A program made the position numbers and the translations under genes. Source: Tricholomella constricta (Eukaryota; Basidiomycota; Agaricomycetes; Agaricales; Lyophyllaceae). From it: a DNA stretch of 64,000 nucleotides. How positions within the stretch are numbered: position 1 is the first letter of the stretch; each line of letters begins with the position of its first letter. This document shows, piece after piece, positions 30,962-42,260 of this stretch. Location: assembly GCA_013368375.1 (NCBI GenBank), contig JAACJP010000012.1:1-64000 (forward strand), in the 5' to 3' direction. The notes under the pieces were generated by a model, which saw only the letters and a list, made by a program, of their open reading frames with translations, searched no databases and was not told where the DNA came from.

Positions 30962-31557
30962 GAGTTAAGACACGCCGCCTTCACCAAATAATACAGTTCT
31001 TGACATACTTATTAGAAAAGAATTACGGCCGTTTCAAGGCCGTTGGGTGATATGATTTCCGGCCGTTTGGCGGGTGGGGAAACTGGACCGGCATGAAAGT
31101 CCTCGGAAAGGAGGCACGGGATGAACGAGGGCGATTGCTAAGACGACGTAAGCTTGCGCACGTCCAGCCTGAGCTTAGATAAGGCTGCGCGCGCACGAAA
31201 TTGCGCTTTCCCGCCTCCTTTTCCTATAACAGTATCAGCGCGCTCCGCCGCAGGGCCCGCTACACGTCACTACTGTATTACATTCATTACATGAATTGCA
31301 CAGATTTCTATCCCAATATAAATTATTGTGTTGAAGGGATAGCGTGATTGCTAATATTATGTGGCCTCTGCAAATGGCACCAAAGAAATGGACAACGACA
31401 GGCTGATTATCACCCCTCCAGTACTCCAAAAACACCATACGACGTCGAGGGTCTCCGTTCACCGCGACCGAACGTCAGAAGGGATCAATTCGGCGCACCA
31501 CTTCACACACCGGAGTGGATTCACAATCCACGAATATAAATACGAACACGATATGTA

Positions 31558-31745
31558 CCTGCCATTCTTGAATGCCCGATTTTAAATTTTCAACCCTGCG
31601 TTTCTCCTTCTCTAAAAACATGTCGTGCTCCTCTCTCGCCCTCTCCAGCTGCGACAGTACACCACCCTTGGTCTCCAACGTCTGCTTCCTATCGATTAAG
31701 CGAAGCAGGTCGGCATCGGAACATTTAAGTTCTTCATTGAGGTCT
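31558..31745 (-). pseudogene. Coiled-coil exon truncated by an LTR
   Basis: The minus strand is open as DLNEELKCSDADLLRLIDRK then LETKGGVLSQLERAREEHDMF and FLEKEKRRVENLK, ending QEWQ before a gtacat donor-like site. It looks like one exon of a host gene whose upstream part was cut by the element starting at 31774. No homologue was recognised. Confidence 0.35.
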
Positions 31746-31773
31746 TAGTTCGTCGCGTGTAGTGGTAGCATTC

Positions 31774-32105
31774 TGTCACGACCGCCCCTAAACCCTACAT
31801 ATTCCCACGAATCACCGTACTTAAGATGGCACCACTTCCCTTAGAGACCTCACCTCGATATTACCTATTGTTAAGACTAGTTCTCGTTCTCGTTCTCGTT
31901 TCTCTCTCTCTCTCTCAATACATTCGGCTTCACACTTGTATCGCTTGAGCTCGTTCGTTCGAACCAGCCCCGGTGAACACCTTCGTCAACGCTCACGACC
32001 TCCGAACACTCCTTCGTAGGCCGTCTTCCTTGACGAATGTCAGGCCTGTCCGCTTCGGTGGTTCCAGAATAACTCTGTAACCGGCGTGCTACACAGGTCC
32101 TAACA
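31774..32105 (+). repeat. Putative 5' LTR, 332 bp
   Basis: The segment starts TGTCACGACC and ends CCTAACA, with a gttctcgttctcgtt tract and a (TC)n run at about 31900-31916. It precedes the gag ATG at 32135. It is called from its ends and position only, because no second copy is in the window. Confidence 0.55.
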
Positions 32106-32134
32106 TAATATCGAGGTCTCCCCACCCACCGGAC

Positions 32135-34944
32135 ATGTCCTCGACGATAGTGGAGCCCAACACCACAGTCCGCTATCAAAACTTCGAAGGTCCCTCTTTC
32201 ACACAAAGAAGACCTTCACCACCACCTTTCGAAACCTCCCCTGCCTCAACAGGACACATGATGCAAGGGACCTTTGGAACCAACAGGTCCAGGCTGGAAC
32301 ACAACATTTTCCAACCAGGCCAACATGAGGGGGACTTTTCCTCAGCCAGTCAGGACCCTCGACGACCCTTACCCCGGACCCCCTCGAACGTATTCAACCC
32401 GTCCTACCAACTCGCCACCCCCAACTATCCCCCCTTACCACCATCCGCAACGACCTCCGGACCTCCGGACCTCCGCCTTCAAGTAACCAGACTCCCGGGT
32501 TGTACTACGAAAGGTTGAGGCACCTGGAGATGTTCCAGAGGAGGGATAGGGCTCGAGAAGAGGGACAGGGACAGTTCGCTCGTCAACAAAACCCCTTTCT
32601 ACATGGTTCAGACCACGAAAGGATACTCTACGAGCTCCGCATGATGCGAGAAGAGTTTTCACGTCAAGCGCACGAACTCCTAGTCGAAACCATGGGGATG
32701 GATCATCAACCTAGAACACCGGAACAATGGGCCAACCTCGTGCTGTCAACCATGCAACTACACAAAACCCATCGACTACCCCCACAACTGACGGTGTTGT
32801 TGCAAATGGGGGGAAACGAAAGAAGATTACGCGCCCTGGCTGGAGAAATCCAGACGTCCAACGAAGGAAGAAGATTCTCCGACCCTCAAAGCGCGGGACG
32901 ATCCTTCCACATGCCAATACAGGAGCCCGTCCCCTCCAGAATCGAAACTAGATTCGAAGAGCCTCCACGAGCGACAAGCACTGTCAATATGCAGGCAGCT
33001 TCGGCTCTACTCAGGAGAATGAACCAAGGGAACGCACCCCCCAGCCAAGAAGGGTTCGAACCCATCGTCACGCTAGGGACAGACACTCGAAGAGCTCCGA
33101 CATTCGGGTTCTGGGGAACCCACAACTTACAAAGAATCCCCGAAGAGAACCCCTCTTTCGAAGGACCGTTTTCCAGGCCAAATTCGGGCTTTCAGGGCCC
33201 ACAGAGGACCTTCGCAAATCAAGAAGGACTACCTCCGAGGGAACCCGAGAACATTCCCCTACCTCCGTCGGAACAGGGAACCCCAACACTGCTATCATAC
33301 GCTCACAGCTACGAATTACGCGAAGAAAACCGGGAAGGAGGGGAGGGAACACCCCCTAGAACACAAGAAGACTGGCGCCAAACACCACCTCACCTGGCGA
33401 ATCAGAACAGGAGGTCACCGCAAGGCCCACACCCAATCTCCCCAAGAGAACGACGTGGTATCGGAGCGGACCCCGGCCCCGGTCAAAACGTAAACATCCT
33501 CGACGGAAGGCAAGGGACCCAACAACAATTCCCCCAGTTCGAACAATACAGAACTGGCTACAACCCCGGAACAGCCCCACCCATACCCGGCGGACGACCA
33601 AATCCCCAGTACAACGGACCATCTCCACAGCCCCAACCACCTCCGGGATCTTCGGGACCATCTACCCCGAGAGGAAATCAATGGGGAAACGGCCCCGGGG
33701 GACCAGGAGGGGGAGGAGGAGGTTATGGAGGAGGAGGGGGAGGTCCCGGTGGAGGTGGGGGAGGTCCCGGATGGAGAGGAGGAGGTCACGGAGGAGGAGG
33801 AGGAGGAGGCCCACCCGGAAATCTGGGAGGAGGCCAATTCACAAACCCTCAACGACCCCCACCTCCACCGCAACAACTCTTAGGCCCAAACCAAAACCTG
33901 ACCCCGGAACAGTATCGACACCTCCTAAACCTGGAATCGAAAATCGACATCAGGAAACCGGACCCCTTCACCAGAAAGGAACCGAGGAGATGGAAAACCT
34001 TCGTCACGGAATGCCTGGTAACGTTTCAAGCCAAGGCGATTACCTACAAACAGGACCACCTGAAAGTATCATTCGCGAGCTCCTACTTAAAGGACGGAGC
34101 CATGGACTACTTCCGCCTGCAACTCACGTACAACCCGCAACACCCAATGTTCACGAACTGGGAAGGGTTTGTACACGAATTGGGAGCACGGTTCGGCATA
34201 CCGAACTCCAGGGTGGAAGCCGAGAATAACATCTCGCGACTGAAAATGAAGGAATGGGAAAAGTTCACAGCCTTCATCATCAAGTTCGAACAGGAAGCAT
34301 ACGAAACAGGCTGGAATTGGGTAGCGCTACAGTTCACGCTTCGAAAAGCACTCCCCCAACGAATCCTCAATGTACTGGCCATCGCACCAAGCCCCGAAAC
34401 TTACGAAGGTTACCGAGATCTGGTCACTCAAATTGACCGGAGGTATTGGGAACATCGCATAGAAAATCCAGAGTCCTACAAACCCCTCTGGGCAAATAAT
34501 GCGAACACCTCCAACACCTCCGCACGACCTCCGATTGGACCTTCGACGGGAACCGCACACCGCACGACACCGGAAACGACTCAGGGAAACAGGAACGCAC
34601 GCTTGAACACCAAAAGTCATGACCAGGACCCGGATGCAGGTAAGGAAGGTAAGGCACAGGATCAAGAAACCGCATGGGACGACGAAGAAGCCCTACAAGC
34701 CAACAATTTCGGTTTCAAGAAGTCAACACGTCCCTGGGTGAAGATCGACGAAGACGTAAAGCAACAACGGATTCGGGACAAGGCTTGCATCCTATGTGGT
34801 AACCTGGAGCACTGGATGGGCGACTGCCCGACAGCAAACGCCATGGGTAGAGTGACCTACCTCATCGGCGACGACATCTTCGAATTTCACCACGAGGCAG
34901 AAGAGGGAAACGCGGAGGCGATTCAGGACTTGCCCGGGCTCTGA
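32135..34944 (+). pseudogene. Gag of the 32-kb LTR element (one frame change)
   Basis: The frame begins at ATG 32135 (MSSTIVEPNTTVRYQ) and is Pro-rich. It must change frame within the cctccgga-type repeat near 32452-32475 to join the long frame that runs to 34944. That frame has a coiled region, a Gly-rich tract (~33700-33840), the Ty3-type Gag core (RKPDPFTRKEPRRWKTFVTEC...FVHELGARFG...KFEQEAYETGWN) and a CCHC knuckle (CILCGNLEHWMGDC, ~34788-34830). The indel lies in a short direct repeat, so slippage is plausible, either in the genome or in assembly. Confidence 0.8.
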
Positions 34945-34997
34945 ATCGCGACGATCTAAAACCGGACTTTAACTCGACACTACGCGCAACGGCATTA

Positions 34998-36604
34998 TTG
35001 ACAACGGACACCCGCACTGTAACACTCTCCTCCCACTCGTCCCTGGCATTCTTAATACACCTCACGCCAAACGGAGGAGGAGAAAAACCCGAAAATACAC
35101 TTATCGACAGCGGAGCTACCGACAACTTCATGGACTCCGACATGGCGACATCACGCGGGCTCCACCTTGAGGAGCTCAAACCCCCAATAAACCTTTGCCT
35201 ATTTGATGGAGAACTCTCTGCATCGGGCAAAATCACACACTATACCACCAACGACGTCAAATTCAGTGACGGCACCACGCAGAGGATAAGGTTCCTCCTT
35301 ACGAAACTCCACGAGACAGCTGCGATAGTGCTGGGACTATCATGGTTGAAGGAGGTCAACCCCCGAATAAACTGGAAAGACCTCTGCATCACGCTACGAA
35401 GGGGGTCAAACGGCAAAATCGAAGGATCACTACCGGACCTCCGAAGGAAAAAGGAAGTTGCCCCAATGACAACAGGCACAGGAGCTCAACGCTTACCCTT
35501 GCGGTCAGCTCGCTCCTTCACAATCGAAGTACAGTTAGAAGGATCCTCAATGCGACTACGGGCACTTATCGATAGTGGAGCGGCGGGCAATTTCATAGCA
35601 CAATCCTCGTGTACGAAACCAGAACCTCTCGCCAGCCCCATGACCCTACAACTGTTTGACGGAAACCCCAGCGGAGGTGGAGCCATTTCACACCATAGTC
35701 CCGAAACAATCAAACTTGAGAACGGACTAGAGTATAAGGTCGACCTCCTCATAACACAGTTACACCCGGCCACGCCACTAGTGCTCGGACTACCTTGGTT
35801 ACGGGAAGCAAATCCGGACATCGACTGGCGAGAAATGTCCTTGACCATGGAACAAGGAGCAGGACTAGCCGGCAAACCAGTGGCAGGAGAGGAATCCGAC
35901 GCTGACACCCCAAGTCCATTCCAATCCGATGGCCATCCATCCGATGGCCTCTCCCTGCCCGGATCTGTTCCGGATCCCTTGCACACGACCGGACTCTCCT
36001 TCCGGGTTACCGACATCCTTGACGAGGACAATGGTGACACGGGAGACTTCTATGGCCCAGAACCCAATGACGATGGCTGTGCAAATGAAGCAGCAGAAGA
36101 AGCAATCCTAGAACCCGTAGATCTTGCACTACCACAGCATGACGGGATGAACAACAGTTATGTCCGTGTGGTACACATCAATGGTGTTCACTACATCCCC
36201 TTGGTGTATTGTAAATGTACACCGGGTTCTACTCCGATGGATTTAATTCATGCCCGGCTCGTCCCAACAAGCTTTGACCGGTATCGGACTCTCTTTACGA
36301 CAGCAGTACTGGATGACTATCGGCTCGCAAATCTGGAATGCAAAGTGTCGGCCTTTCAGTACTGGCAGAAGCTGGGATGCGTAACTTCGCTCACTGGCAA
36401 CTCGGCGGACGTGGACAACTTCTACCGGGAATTGCGACGGCTTTCCCGATGCTGGCGATGGTTGAAAAAAATCAAATGGGCCGGATACAGGCACGGGAAA
36501 ACGGACCCGATGAATCCGGCCCCGGGAGTGTTAGCCATTTTCTGTCCTACCTGCCCACAACCCGGTGTGAATCTCCCTCCGGACTGGGAAACAGATCCAA
36601 ACAA
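34998..36604 (+). CDS. Two tandem retropepsins running in frame into a KDZ fragment
   Basis: The first retropepsin has LIDSGATDNFMD (~35100) and IVLGLSWLKEVNP. The second repeats the fold with LIDSGAAGNFIA (~35565) and LVLGLPWLREANP. After a linker of about 90 residues the same frame carries a KDZ-transposase-type sequence (VVHINGVHYIPLVYCKC, LIHARLVPTSFDR, DDYRLANLECKVSAFQYWQKL, LAIFCPTCPQPGVNLPP). A 49-bp gtaagc...cag intron at 36605-36653 joins in phase to the KDZ catalytic segment. Gag processing is the expected job of the proteases. The KDZ tail looks like a 5'-truncated insertion that kept the frame. The predicted ATG is uncertain. Confidence 0.75.
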
Positions 36605-36790
36605 GTAAGCTTCCCACTGCTTCCGAGACCGTTTGTTTGAAATCACCACGCAGGAAAGTGTATATGCGGAACTTTGTGGCCGACGGGAATTTCAAGGCCG
36701 ACCATGTGCGCCACAAGAATCTGGCGCCAGACGTCTGGTTGTCGGAGGGTGGTGGCATGATGGCAAAGCACATACAGGCACTACAATGTA
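36150..36790 (+). mobile_element. KDZ (Kyakuja-Dileera-Zisupton) transposase fragment
   Basis: The end of the CxC2-type cysteine cluster (FCPTCPQPGVNLPPDW) is followed, across an intact intron, by YMRNFVADGNFKADH, the segment bearing the first catalytic aspartate of KDZ transposases. The match stops near 36790 where GC-rich repeats start. The amino-terminal cysteine region and the rest of the catalytic domain are missing. Confidence 0.8.
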
Positions 36791-36846
36791 GCGTGTCCCA
36801 CGGTCCAGCGGGCCCATACATTGTAGCGTACTTGATGGCACCAGCG

Positions 36847-37380
36847 GGCCTATATGGTGCTGCGGGGGGCAGCAGGTGGGGGCTAGTGGGGCACTACCCA
36901 CATCCGCGGACCTCCGCGGGTCGTTGTCTGTGGAGCACACCCAGTATTGCAGGGGGCCGATATGGTGCTGTGGGGGGGCAGCAGAGTGGGGGGGCTTGCG
37001 GAGCACTGCCCATGTCCGCGGGTCATTGTCTGGGGCACACCCAGGATTGCAGGGGGCCGATACGGTGCTGTGGGGGGGCAGCAGGGTGGGGGGCTTGCGG
37101 GGCACTGCCCATGTCCGCGGACGTCCGCGGGTCGTTGCCTGTGGAGCACACCCAGCAATGCTGCAGGCCTATATGATGCAATAGGGGGCCACAGAGCAGG
37201 TGCTGTTACACACCTCCGCGGACTTGCAGCGGAGCACATTACATATAGTATGTCTGCATTACATTGAGCTTGCAGGGCATTACCCACGTCCGCGGACGTC
37301 CGCGGGTTGTTGCCTGTGGAGCACACGCAGCACTGCAGCAGGCCTATATGGTGCTGTGGGGGCCACGGAGCAGCACACCT
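36847..37380 (+). repeat. GC-rich ~100-110 bp degenerate tandem repeat
   Basis: Units beginning ggcc-tatatggtgctg recur at about 36847, 36955, 37057, 37165 and 37341. Each carries G-runs (up to seven), a ccgcggac/gtccgcgg palindrome and a gtggagcacaccca block. The G-runs could form G-quadruplexes. Confidence 0.75.
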
Positions 37381-37385
37381 CCGTG

Positions 37386-39679
37386 GGTATTCACCGCGAG
37401 TTTTGTGATTTCTTGGACGACGGGATGGCGCAGCTGGTTGTAACCCAGCTGCTTGATGCGTACGATGGAGTTCGCGCGGACTTGAGACGCGTGAAGGCGA
37501 GAGAGTCGGCCATGGCTGAGCAACTCAGCCTGGCAAAAAGCGACCAGCAGTGGCGTCGCCAGATCGCGGGGAGGGACCATCGTCCCGACCCATGAAAAGA
37601 CAGCAGACCGAGGTGCGGCGAGAAGAACGCACCTTATATGAACCCAGGCGTCAGGAACGACGCCCGGAACAAGAGTATCGGCGGTTCGACCGCCACCCCG
37701 ACCAGGAAGTGTGGCGTGATGAGCGCCCACTTGATTATGGTCCTCAACGAGAGGAGCGTCACAAGGACCGAGGGACGCGCGAAGTGCATCCCTTACCGGC
37801 TCGAGAAGTCGAGCGAAGGGCGTCGACATCGTCGACATCCGCGGTGCAGGCACCGCAACAGCAACAGATAGCGGGAGCATTACTCCCACTACCGACCCCG
37901 GGAGAAAGCCGGGTACGGAACCCGGAGAGAGGGTCCCAAAAGAAGGAACCTGTTGGCAAGTATACCTTGCCGGCACCATCCCCTGCACCACCCACTACGA
38001 TGGTGCAGCCCCCATCGCCTCCGCCAAAGGGCAAAGGCAAACAAAAGGCGTCTGACCCGTACGCCGAATTTATGGACGAGTCGGACTACGGCGAGTCCTC
38101 CGACGACGAGAAACCCGTCAGCAAGAAGAAGGCTGCCGGGCAGAAGCAGCATCGCGAGAATATGGCTCGCAAAGCTGAGAAGGAGGCGCCGGGACGGATC
38201 CCTGAAGAGCTTGGGGTGGTCTTTATCAACGGCCGCCACGAGCGGGACAACCGCTTCTGGGATATGGTGTCGCGGACGGTATATGTGTCGTCCGCCCAGA
38301 ATCGTGCCTTTGCGCTAGGCACAGCAGCTCGCGTCTTAGAGAGCGAGCTAGGGACGGGACAAAACTCCCGTCCCTCAGATGGACGGCTGTATGCCGTCGC
38401 ACCACGTGGGTTCCCAATGAACCCCCGTGAAGTTGATCAGCTCTATGAGCTGATCAATAACCGACGCCATGGGGTGAGGGATGAAGAGCGGGCCGAGGCC
38501 TTTATGCTCTTCAGAGAATTCCGTCGGATCACCCTGTCGGTCGCGCCTCACTTGCGCGACCGAGCCATGGCTCGTGCAGCCATGGACGAATTCTGAAGCG
38601 TCTCACGACCGTTCAGTGAACGGTCACCCATCTGGAATGCCCCGGTCATTAGACGGCCGGGTAAAGCATTTGAATATCGGCATGACAAGCCGACACGAGG
38701 AGCTGGTCTCCCCCAACCCGGCCCAGCTCATGCATTGGATGTCGAACATTGGTGTCGACATATGATTCACCATGGGCGTATTGGTTCTAAGAACCAATAT
38801 GGAGGTATCGTCATGGACTACCGGTTCCACGTTCATCGTCGCGGGACCTGGGGATACTTACTGGCGAACGTATTGTCGCCAGTAACGCATAGTATGCGGG
38901 CATGGTTTATGCGAATCTTCGCAACCATCACCGCACGGCCATACTTCTATGCAGAAGTGGTGGCGGCCCATAACGAGGCCAACCCTGATCGGCCGTTCAC
39001 GCCGATTACCGGACCCGAGGTTATTATCCCTCGGATCCAACCTACCGCTCCCGAAGGGCGGCTGACGGAACAAGGTGTCCTACAACACCTTATTAACTGT
39101 GGTATTCCAATTAGTTGGATAAACCACAGTTATACTTATGGTCTACACTATTTAGACCATAACTACTCTACTGCAGGTCCTCATAAGGACCTGTTCCACA
39201 ATGTTGACGACGATCGCGTGCGTCGACTCGATCAATTGGGCGTGCCACCCGCCATTCCGGAATGGGGCGGGTGGTACCATCCTACCACCGACGACATCAC
39301 GCGCATTCAAACGTTAATGCGCTTGGAGTTTCAGAACGAGGGGCTGGATTGTTTATCCAGCGTGGAATGGATGTTTGTGGGTAAAGACCCACATTTCCGA
39401 GAACTCCGTGTTCGGAGAGGGGAGTTTCCCCCTCCGGACCTACACACTCCCGCTCCATCGGGATCGACGTCTACCAACGTCGAAATGGCGGACCCGGCGG
39501 CACTCACACCTGCCCCCGCGACACCTTCCACAGTCGTGGCAGCTCCAATAGGAGCTACCGAAACCCAAGTGGACCCCGTGTCGGCCCTCACAGGGCCTCT
39601 ATCACTGGCAGTGATTACCACTAGCCAGGGTCCGGTGGAATCCAACCCCACCGACCCCGACACAGTGATGGAGTCATAG
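37386..39679 (+). pseudogene. Third ORF of a second gypsy-like element (one stop, one frame change)
   Basis: A helical N-terminal part (HREFCDFLDDGMAQLVVTQL...) sits in one frame to about 37590. The rest is in another frame from about 37550. A single TGA at 38594-38596 splits what is otherwise one frame to 39679. The layout parallels ORF3 of the first gypsy element: an Arg/Glu-rich region, a Lys-rich patch (PPKGKGKQKASD), a structured core (RGFPMNPREVDQLYELINNRR; GIPISWINHSYTYGLHYLDH) and a Pro/Thr-rich acidic tail. Both lie just upstream of a polypurine tract and 3' LTR. Hairpins are exceptionally dense, four abutting within about 39072-39193. Confidence 0.65.
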
Positions 39680-40008
39680 GTCGGGGAGACAACTTAATCC
39701 CCCCGTCAACGAACCGACCTCGACACGCAGGAGGTATCGTCGGGACGACCGCCATTGTCAGGTGCAGACCACCTTACTCCCGAGGAGCAACCCGCAGGTC
39801 GCGTACTCAAATATACGCAACACCGGATGTCCTCAATCCCATGCCACCTCGGGCGGCACTTGGAGGCCGTGTAGTGGAACTATTGTCTCCACTATGTATT
39901 CGGTCATGAATACGTACCAGTAATACGTATTTCTTTGCAGGCGATATTGGGTGTAGGTCCCCGGGCTTGCCTTAATTTTATTATTACTTATTGCATTACT
40001 CCCTGGTG

Positions 40009-40040
40009 AAGATCGCTACTAGCGATCTTAAAGGGGGGTA
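40009..40040 (+). promoter_or_regulatory. Polypurine tract and adjacent hairpin
   Basis: The stem AAGATCGCT-ACT-AGCGATCTT (40009-40029) abuts AAAGGGGGGTA (40030-40040), and the LTR begins at 40041. This matches the nested element at 17677-17708 in layout and in the tract itself, but the stem has different paired bases. Confidence 0.8.
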
Positions 40041-40261
40041 TGTAAGGGCGCTTACTATCTTATCGACTAATCTGATCTAATCGTATCTTATCGACACGAT
40101 TACGCTATTGTTTGGCAACACCTTCCAGTGTTGCCTATTTAATCCTTTACATTACATAATTAAATAGTAGACCTTGTACACCTATACGTAGCAATCGACA
40201 GACTTGTCAAGCTTACGTCTAGCGTGCACAGCAAGGTCCCCAATCTTGTAACCCCGTTACA
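40041..40261 (+). repeat. 3' LTR, 221 bp
   Basis: The segment runs from TGTAAGGGCGC to CCCCGTTACA. It contains a GGCAACAC/GTGTTGCC stem and a terminal TGTAAC-CCC-GTTACA stem. It is related to 41886-42036 and 50216-50478. No matching 5' LTR lies upstream in the window. Confidence 0.85.
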
Positions 40262-41020
40262 GATTGAGATTGAGATTGACTCTCGAGATACGAGAGACGA
40301 GAATGAGATTGAGATTGACTCTCGAGAAACGAGAGACGAGGTTGAGATTGAGATTGACTCTCGAGAAACGAGAGACGAGATTGAGATTGAGATTAACTCT
40401 CGAGATACGAGAGACGAGATTGAGACTGAGATTGACTCTCGAGATACGAGAGACAAGATTGAGATTGAGATTGACTCTCGAGATACGAGAGACGAGATTG
40501 AGACTGAGATTGACTCTCGAGATACGAGAGACGAGAATGAGATTGAGATTAACTCTCGAGAAACGAGAGACGAGATTGAGATTGAGATTGACTCTCGAGA
40601 TACGAGAGACGAGAATGAGATTGAGATTAACTCTCGAGATACGAGAGACGAGATTGAGACTGAGATTGACTCTCGAGATACGAGAGACGAGATTGAGATT
40701 GAGATTGACTCTCGAGATACGAGAGACGAGATTGAGACTGAGATTGACTCTCGAGAAACGAGAGACGAGATTGAGATTGAGATTAACTCTCGAGATACGA
40801 GAGACGAGATTGAGACTGAGATTGACTCTCGAGATACGAGAGACGAGAATGAGATTGAGATTAACTCTCGAGATACGAGAGACGAGATTGAGACTGAGAT
40901 TGACTCTCGAGATACGAGAGACAAGATTGAGATTGAGATTGACTCTCGAGATACGAGAGACGAGATTGAGACTGAGATTGACTCTCGAGATACGAGAGAC
41001 GAGATTGACCCTCGAGAGAC
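40262..41020. repeat. 39-bp tandem array, about 19 copies
   Basis: The array starts at the base after the LTR end. The unit contains gattgactctcgagatacg then agagacgag. Variants swap t/a in the loop and g/c or t/a near gattgaga. Every unit carries a CTCTCG-AGATA-CGAGAG hairpin and an XhoI-like ctcgag. The period is a multiple of three and lacks stops, so long frames open on both strands; these are repeat artefacts. Confidence 0.9.
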
Positions 41021-41069
41021 GTGAGACAAGATGATGACTCTTGAGAGATGAGAGAAGAGATGGTGACTC

Positions 41070-41880
41070 TCAGAGAGGGGAGTGTGAGCTCGAGGGAAGA
41101 GAGGGCGACTCGATGATGTGTACAACCTCCGCTAATGAGAAGGGACCAGATACGTTCGTTTTGGTAAGGTGGCCCTCAAAGGCTTCCACATTGTTGGGTG
41201 TCACAATACGAAGCAAAAGGAGAACAAGGTCGGAATGAATGAGACTTGAGAAATCTTTAATCCAGGAAATTTCAGGTTTAGACGGAGCCATCGAAGACTC
41301 GTGGAGCTATGTTCGAGGCCCGCGAGCTGACCTCCGCAAAGTGAGCGAGGTGGAGGCGTTATCATGATATCTAGTTTGAGTTCGGAAGGATACCAATCGG
41401 ACAGGTATGCTCGAAGTTATCGAGTTATCCAAAGGAGTCTCGGTGCTTCTTGAACTCCGTGGCGAAAGAGACCTTTAGAGTTGATGGGTAGAGGAGTTAA
41501 GCGCTCGTGCCATGAAGAAGTCTCGTCCGCCTGAAGACGAAGAAATTTGTCCAAAACCATTTGCCTGTCCAGCTCAGCAACTTTCTTTGAGCGAGCGCGC
41601 TCCGCCTCAATAGGTCTGGCAAGAGCCACTGGCAAGGGACTCAACGTTTTGCATAATAGGGAAGAAGAACTGCAGGTATGGAGAAGGCCAGCATGAGCGA
41701 GCTGAGCGGACAGTATAATGAGCAAATTTGCGCGAAGGAGAGAAAGAATGTCTCACCACGCTGCCAGTGAGCCCCACAAAAGGAAACTCGTGAGCACACG
41801 TGGTGACTAATGAATTTCGTGAGGCGCGCAAGCCTTATCTATGCTTAGGCTAGCCGTTCACAAGCTCACGTAGCCTTAGC
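41070..41880 (-). CDS. Unrecognised spliced gene or gene fragment
   Basis: On the minus strand a gtgagac...ctgcag intron (~41755-41670) joins to an exon reading SSSLLCKTLSPLPVALARPI then AERARSKKVAELDRQMVLDK and LTPLPINSKGLFRHGVQEAP. Further on is MAPSKPEISWIKDFSSLIHS, continuing as DLVLLLLRIVTPNNVEAFEG. The codons look protein-like but no family was recognised. It is bounded by the tandem array on one side and a truncated LTR on the other, so both ends may be missing. Confidence 0.35.
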
Positions 41881-41885
41881 TGTCA

Positions 41886-42036
41886 TTTGGCAACACCTTC
41901 CGGTGTTGCCTATTTAATCCTTTACATTACATAATTAAACAGTAGACCTTGTACACCTATACGTAGCAATCGACAGACTTGTCAAGCTTACGTCTAGCGT
42001 GCACAGCAAGGTCCCCAATCTTGTAACTCCGTTACA
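41886..42036 (+). repeat. 5'-truncated LTR of the 40-kb family
   Basis: The segment matches the 40041-40261 LTR from tttggcaacacc to the GTTACA end. It has the stem GGCAACACC-TTCC-GGTGTTGCC and terminal TGTAAC-TCC-GTTACA. The first third of the LTR is absent. Confidence 0.85.
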
Positions 42037-42099
42037 AGATTGCAGCAGATAACGGTCTGTGTGACACATGTGACACCTTGATTGATGCCCGATTTGCTA

Positions 42100-42260
42100 G
42101 ATTTGCAACGCGCTCACTCCGTTTCATGGCCGCGTATCAGATGGGGCTCAATGGAAGACAAGCTGCATGGGCTGCAAGGAAGTATAAGGGCCACAGAGTC
42201 CTTCCAGAGAGCCTTTTGTCAGAACTTGGGGCTGCCGGTGTGCATTAGACTGACATTGCT
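42100..42260 (+). pseudogene. Relic of a DDE transposase C-terminus
   Basis: The reading YQMGLNGRQAAWAARKYKGH then RVLPESLLSE parallels YHHGLDGKQAAWASRKYRGH and RAMPETLMQD at the end of the transposase at 51275-53651. No other part of the transposase was seen nearby. Confidence 0.65.

Larger units (their letters stand above)
31774..36149 (+). mobile_element. Incomplete LTR retrotransposon (LTR, gag, two proteases)
   Basis: A putative 5' LTR is followed by a Gag with CCHC knuckle and by a double-retropepsin ORF. No RT or integrase follows: the reading enters a KDZ transposon fragment at about 36150. No matching 3' LTR was found in the window. Confidence 0.7.

Noticed and set aside
31774..32105. 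tRNA or other RNA gene in the LTR-like segment
   Set aside because: No cloverleaf or A/B-box pair was found. The TG...CA ends and a gag ATG downstream fit an LTR better.
37386..40261. Treating 31774-40261 as one complete LTR element
   Set aside because: The LTR at 31774 (TGTCACGACC) and the LTR at 40041 (TGTAAGGGCGC) are unrelated, and the hairpin-rich character starts only near 37386.
40262..41020. CRISPR-like array
   Set aside because: Units are contiguous with no unique spacers, and the context is eukaryotic.
40160..41125. Long open frames of 250-320 aa on both strands
   Set aside because: They arise from a 39-bp tandem unit whose length is a multiple of three and which lacks stops. The composition (repeating SRDTRDE or SLVSRES) is that of the repeat, not a gene.
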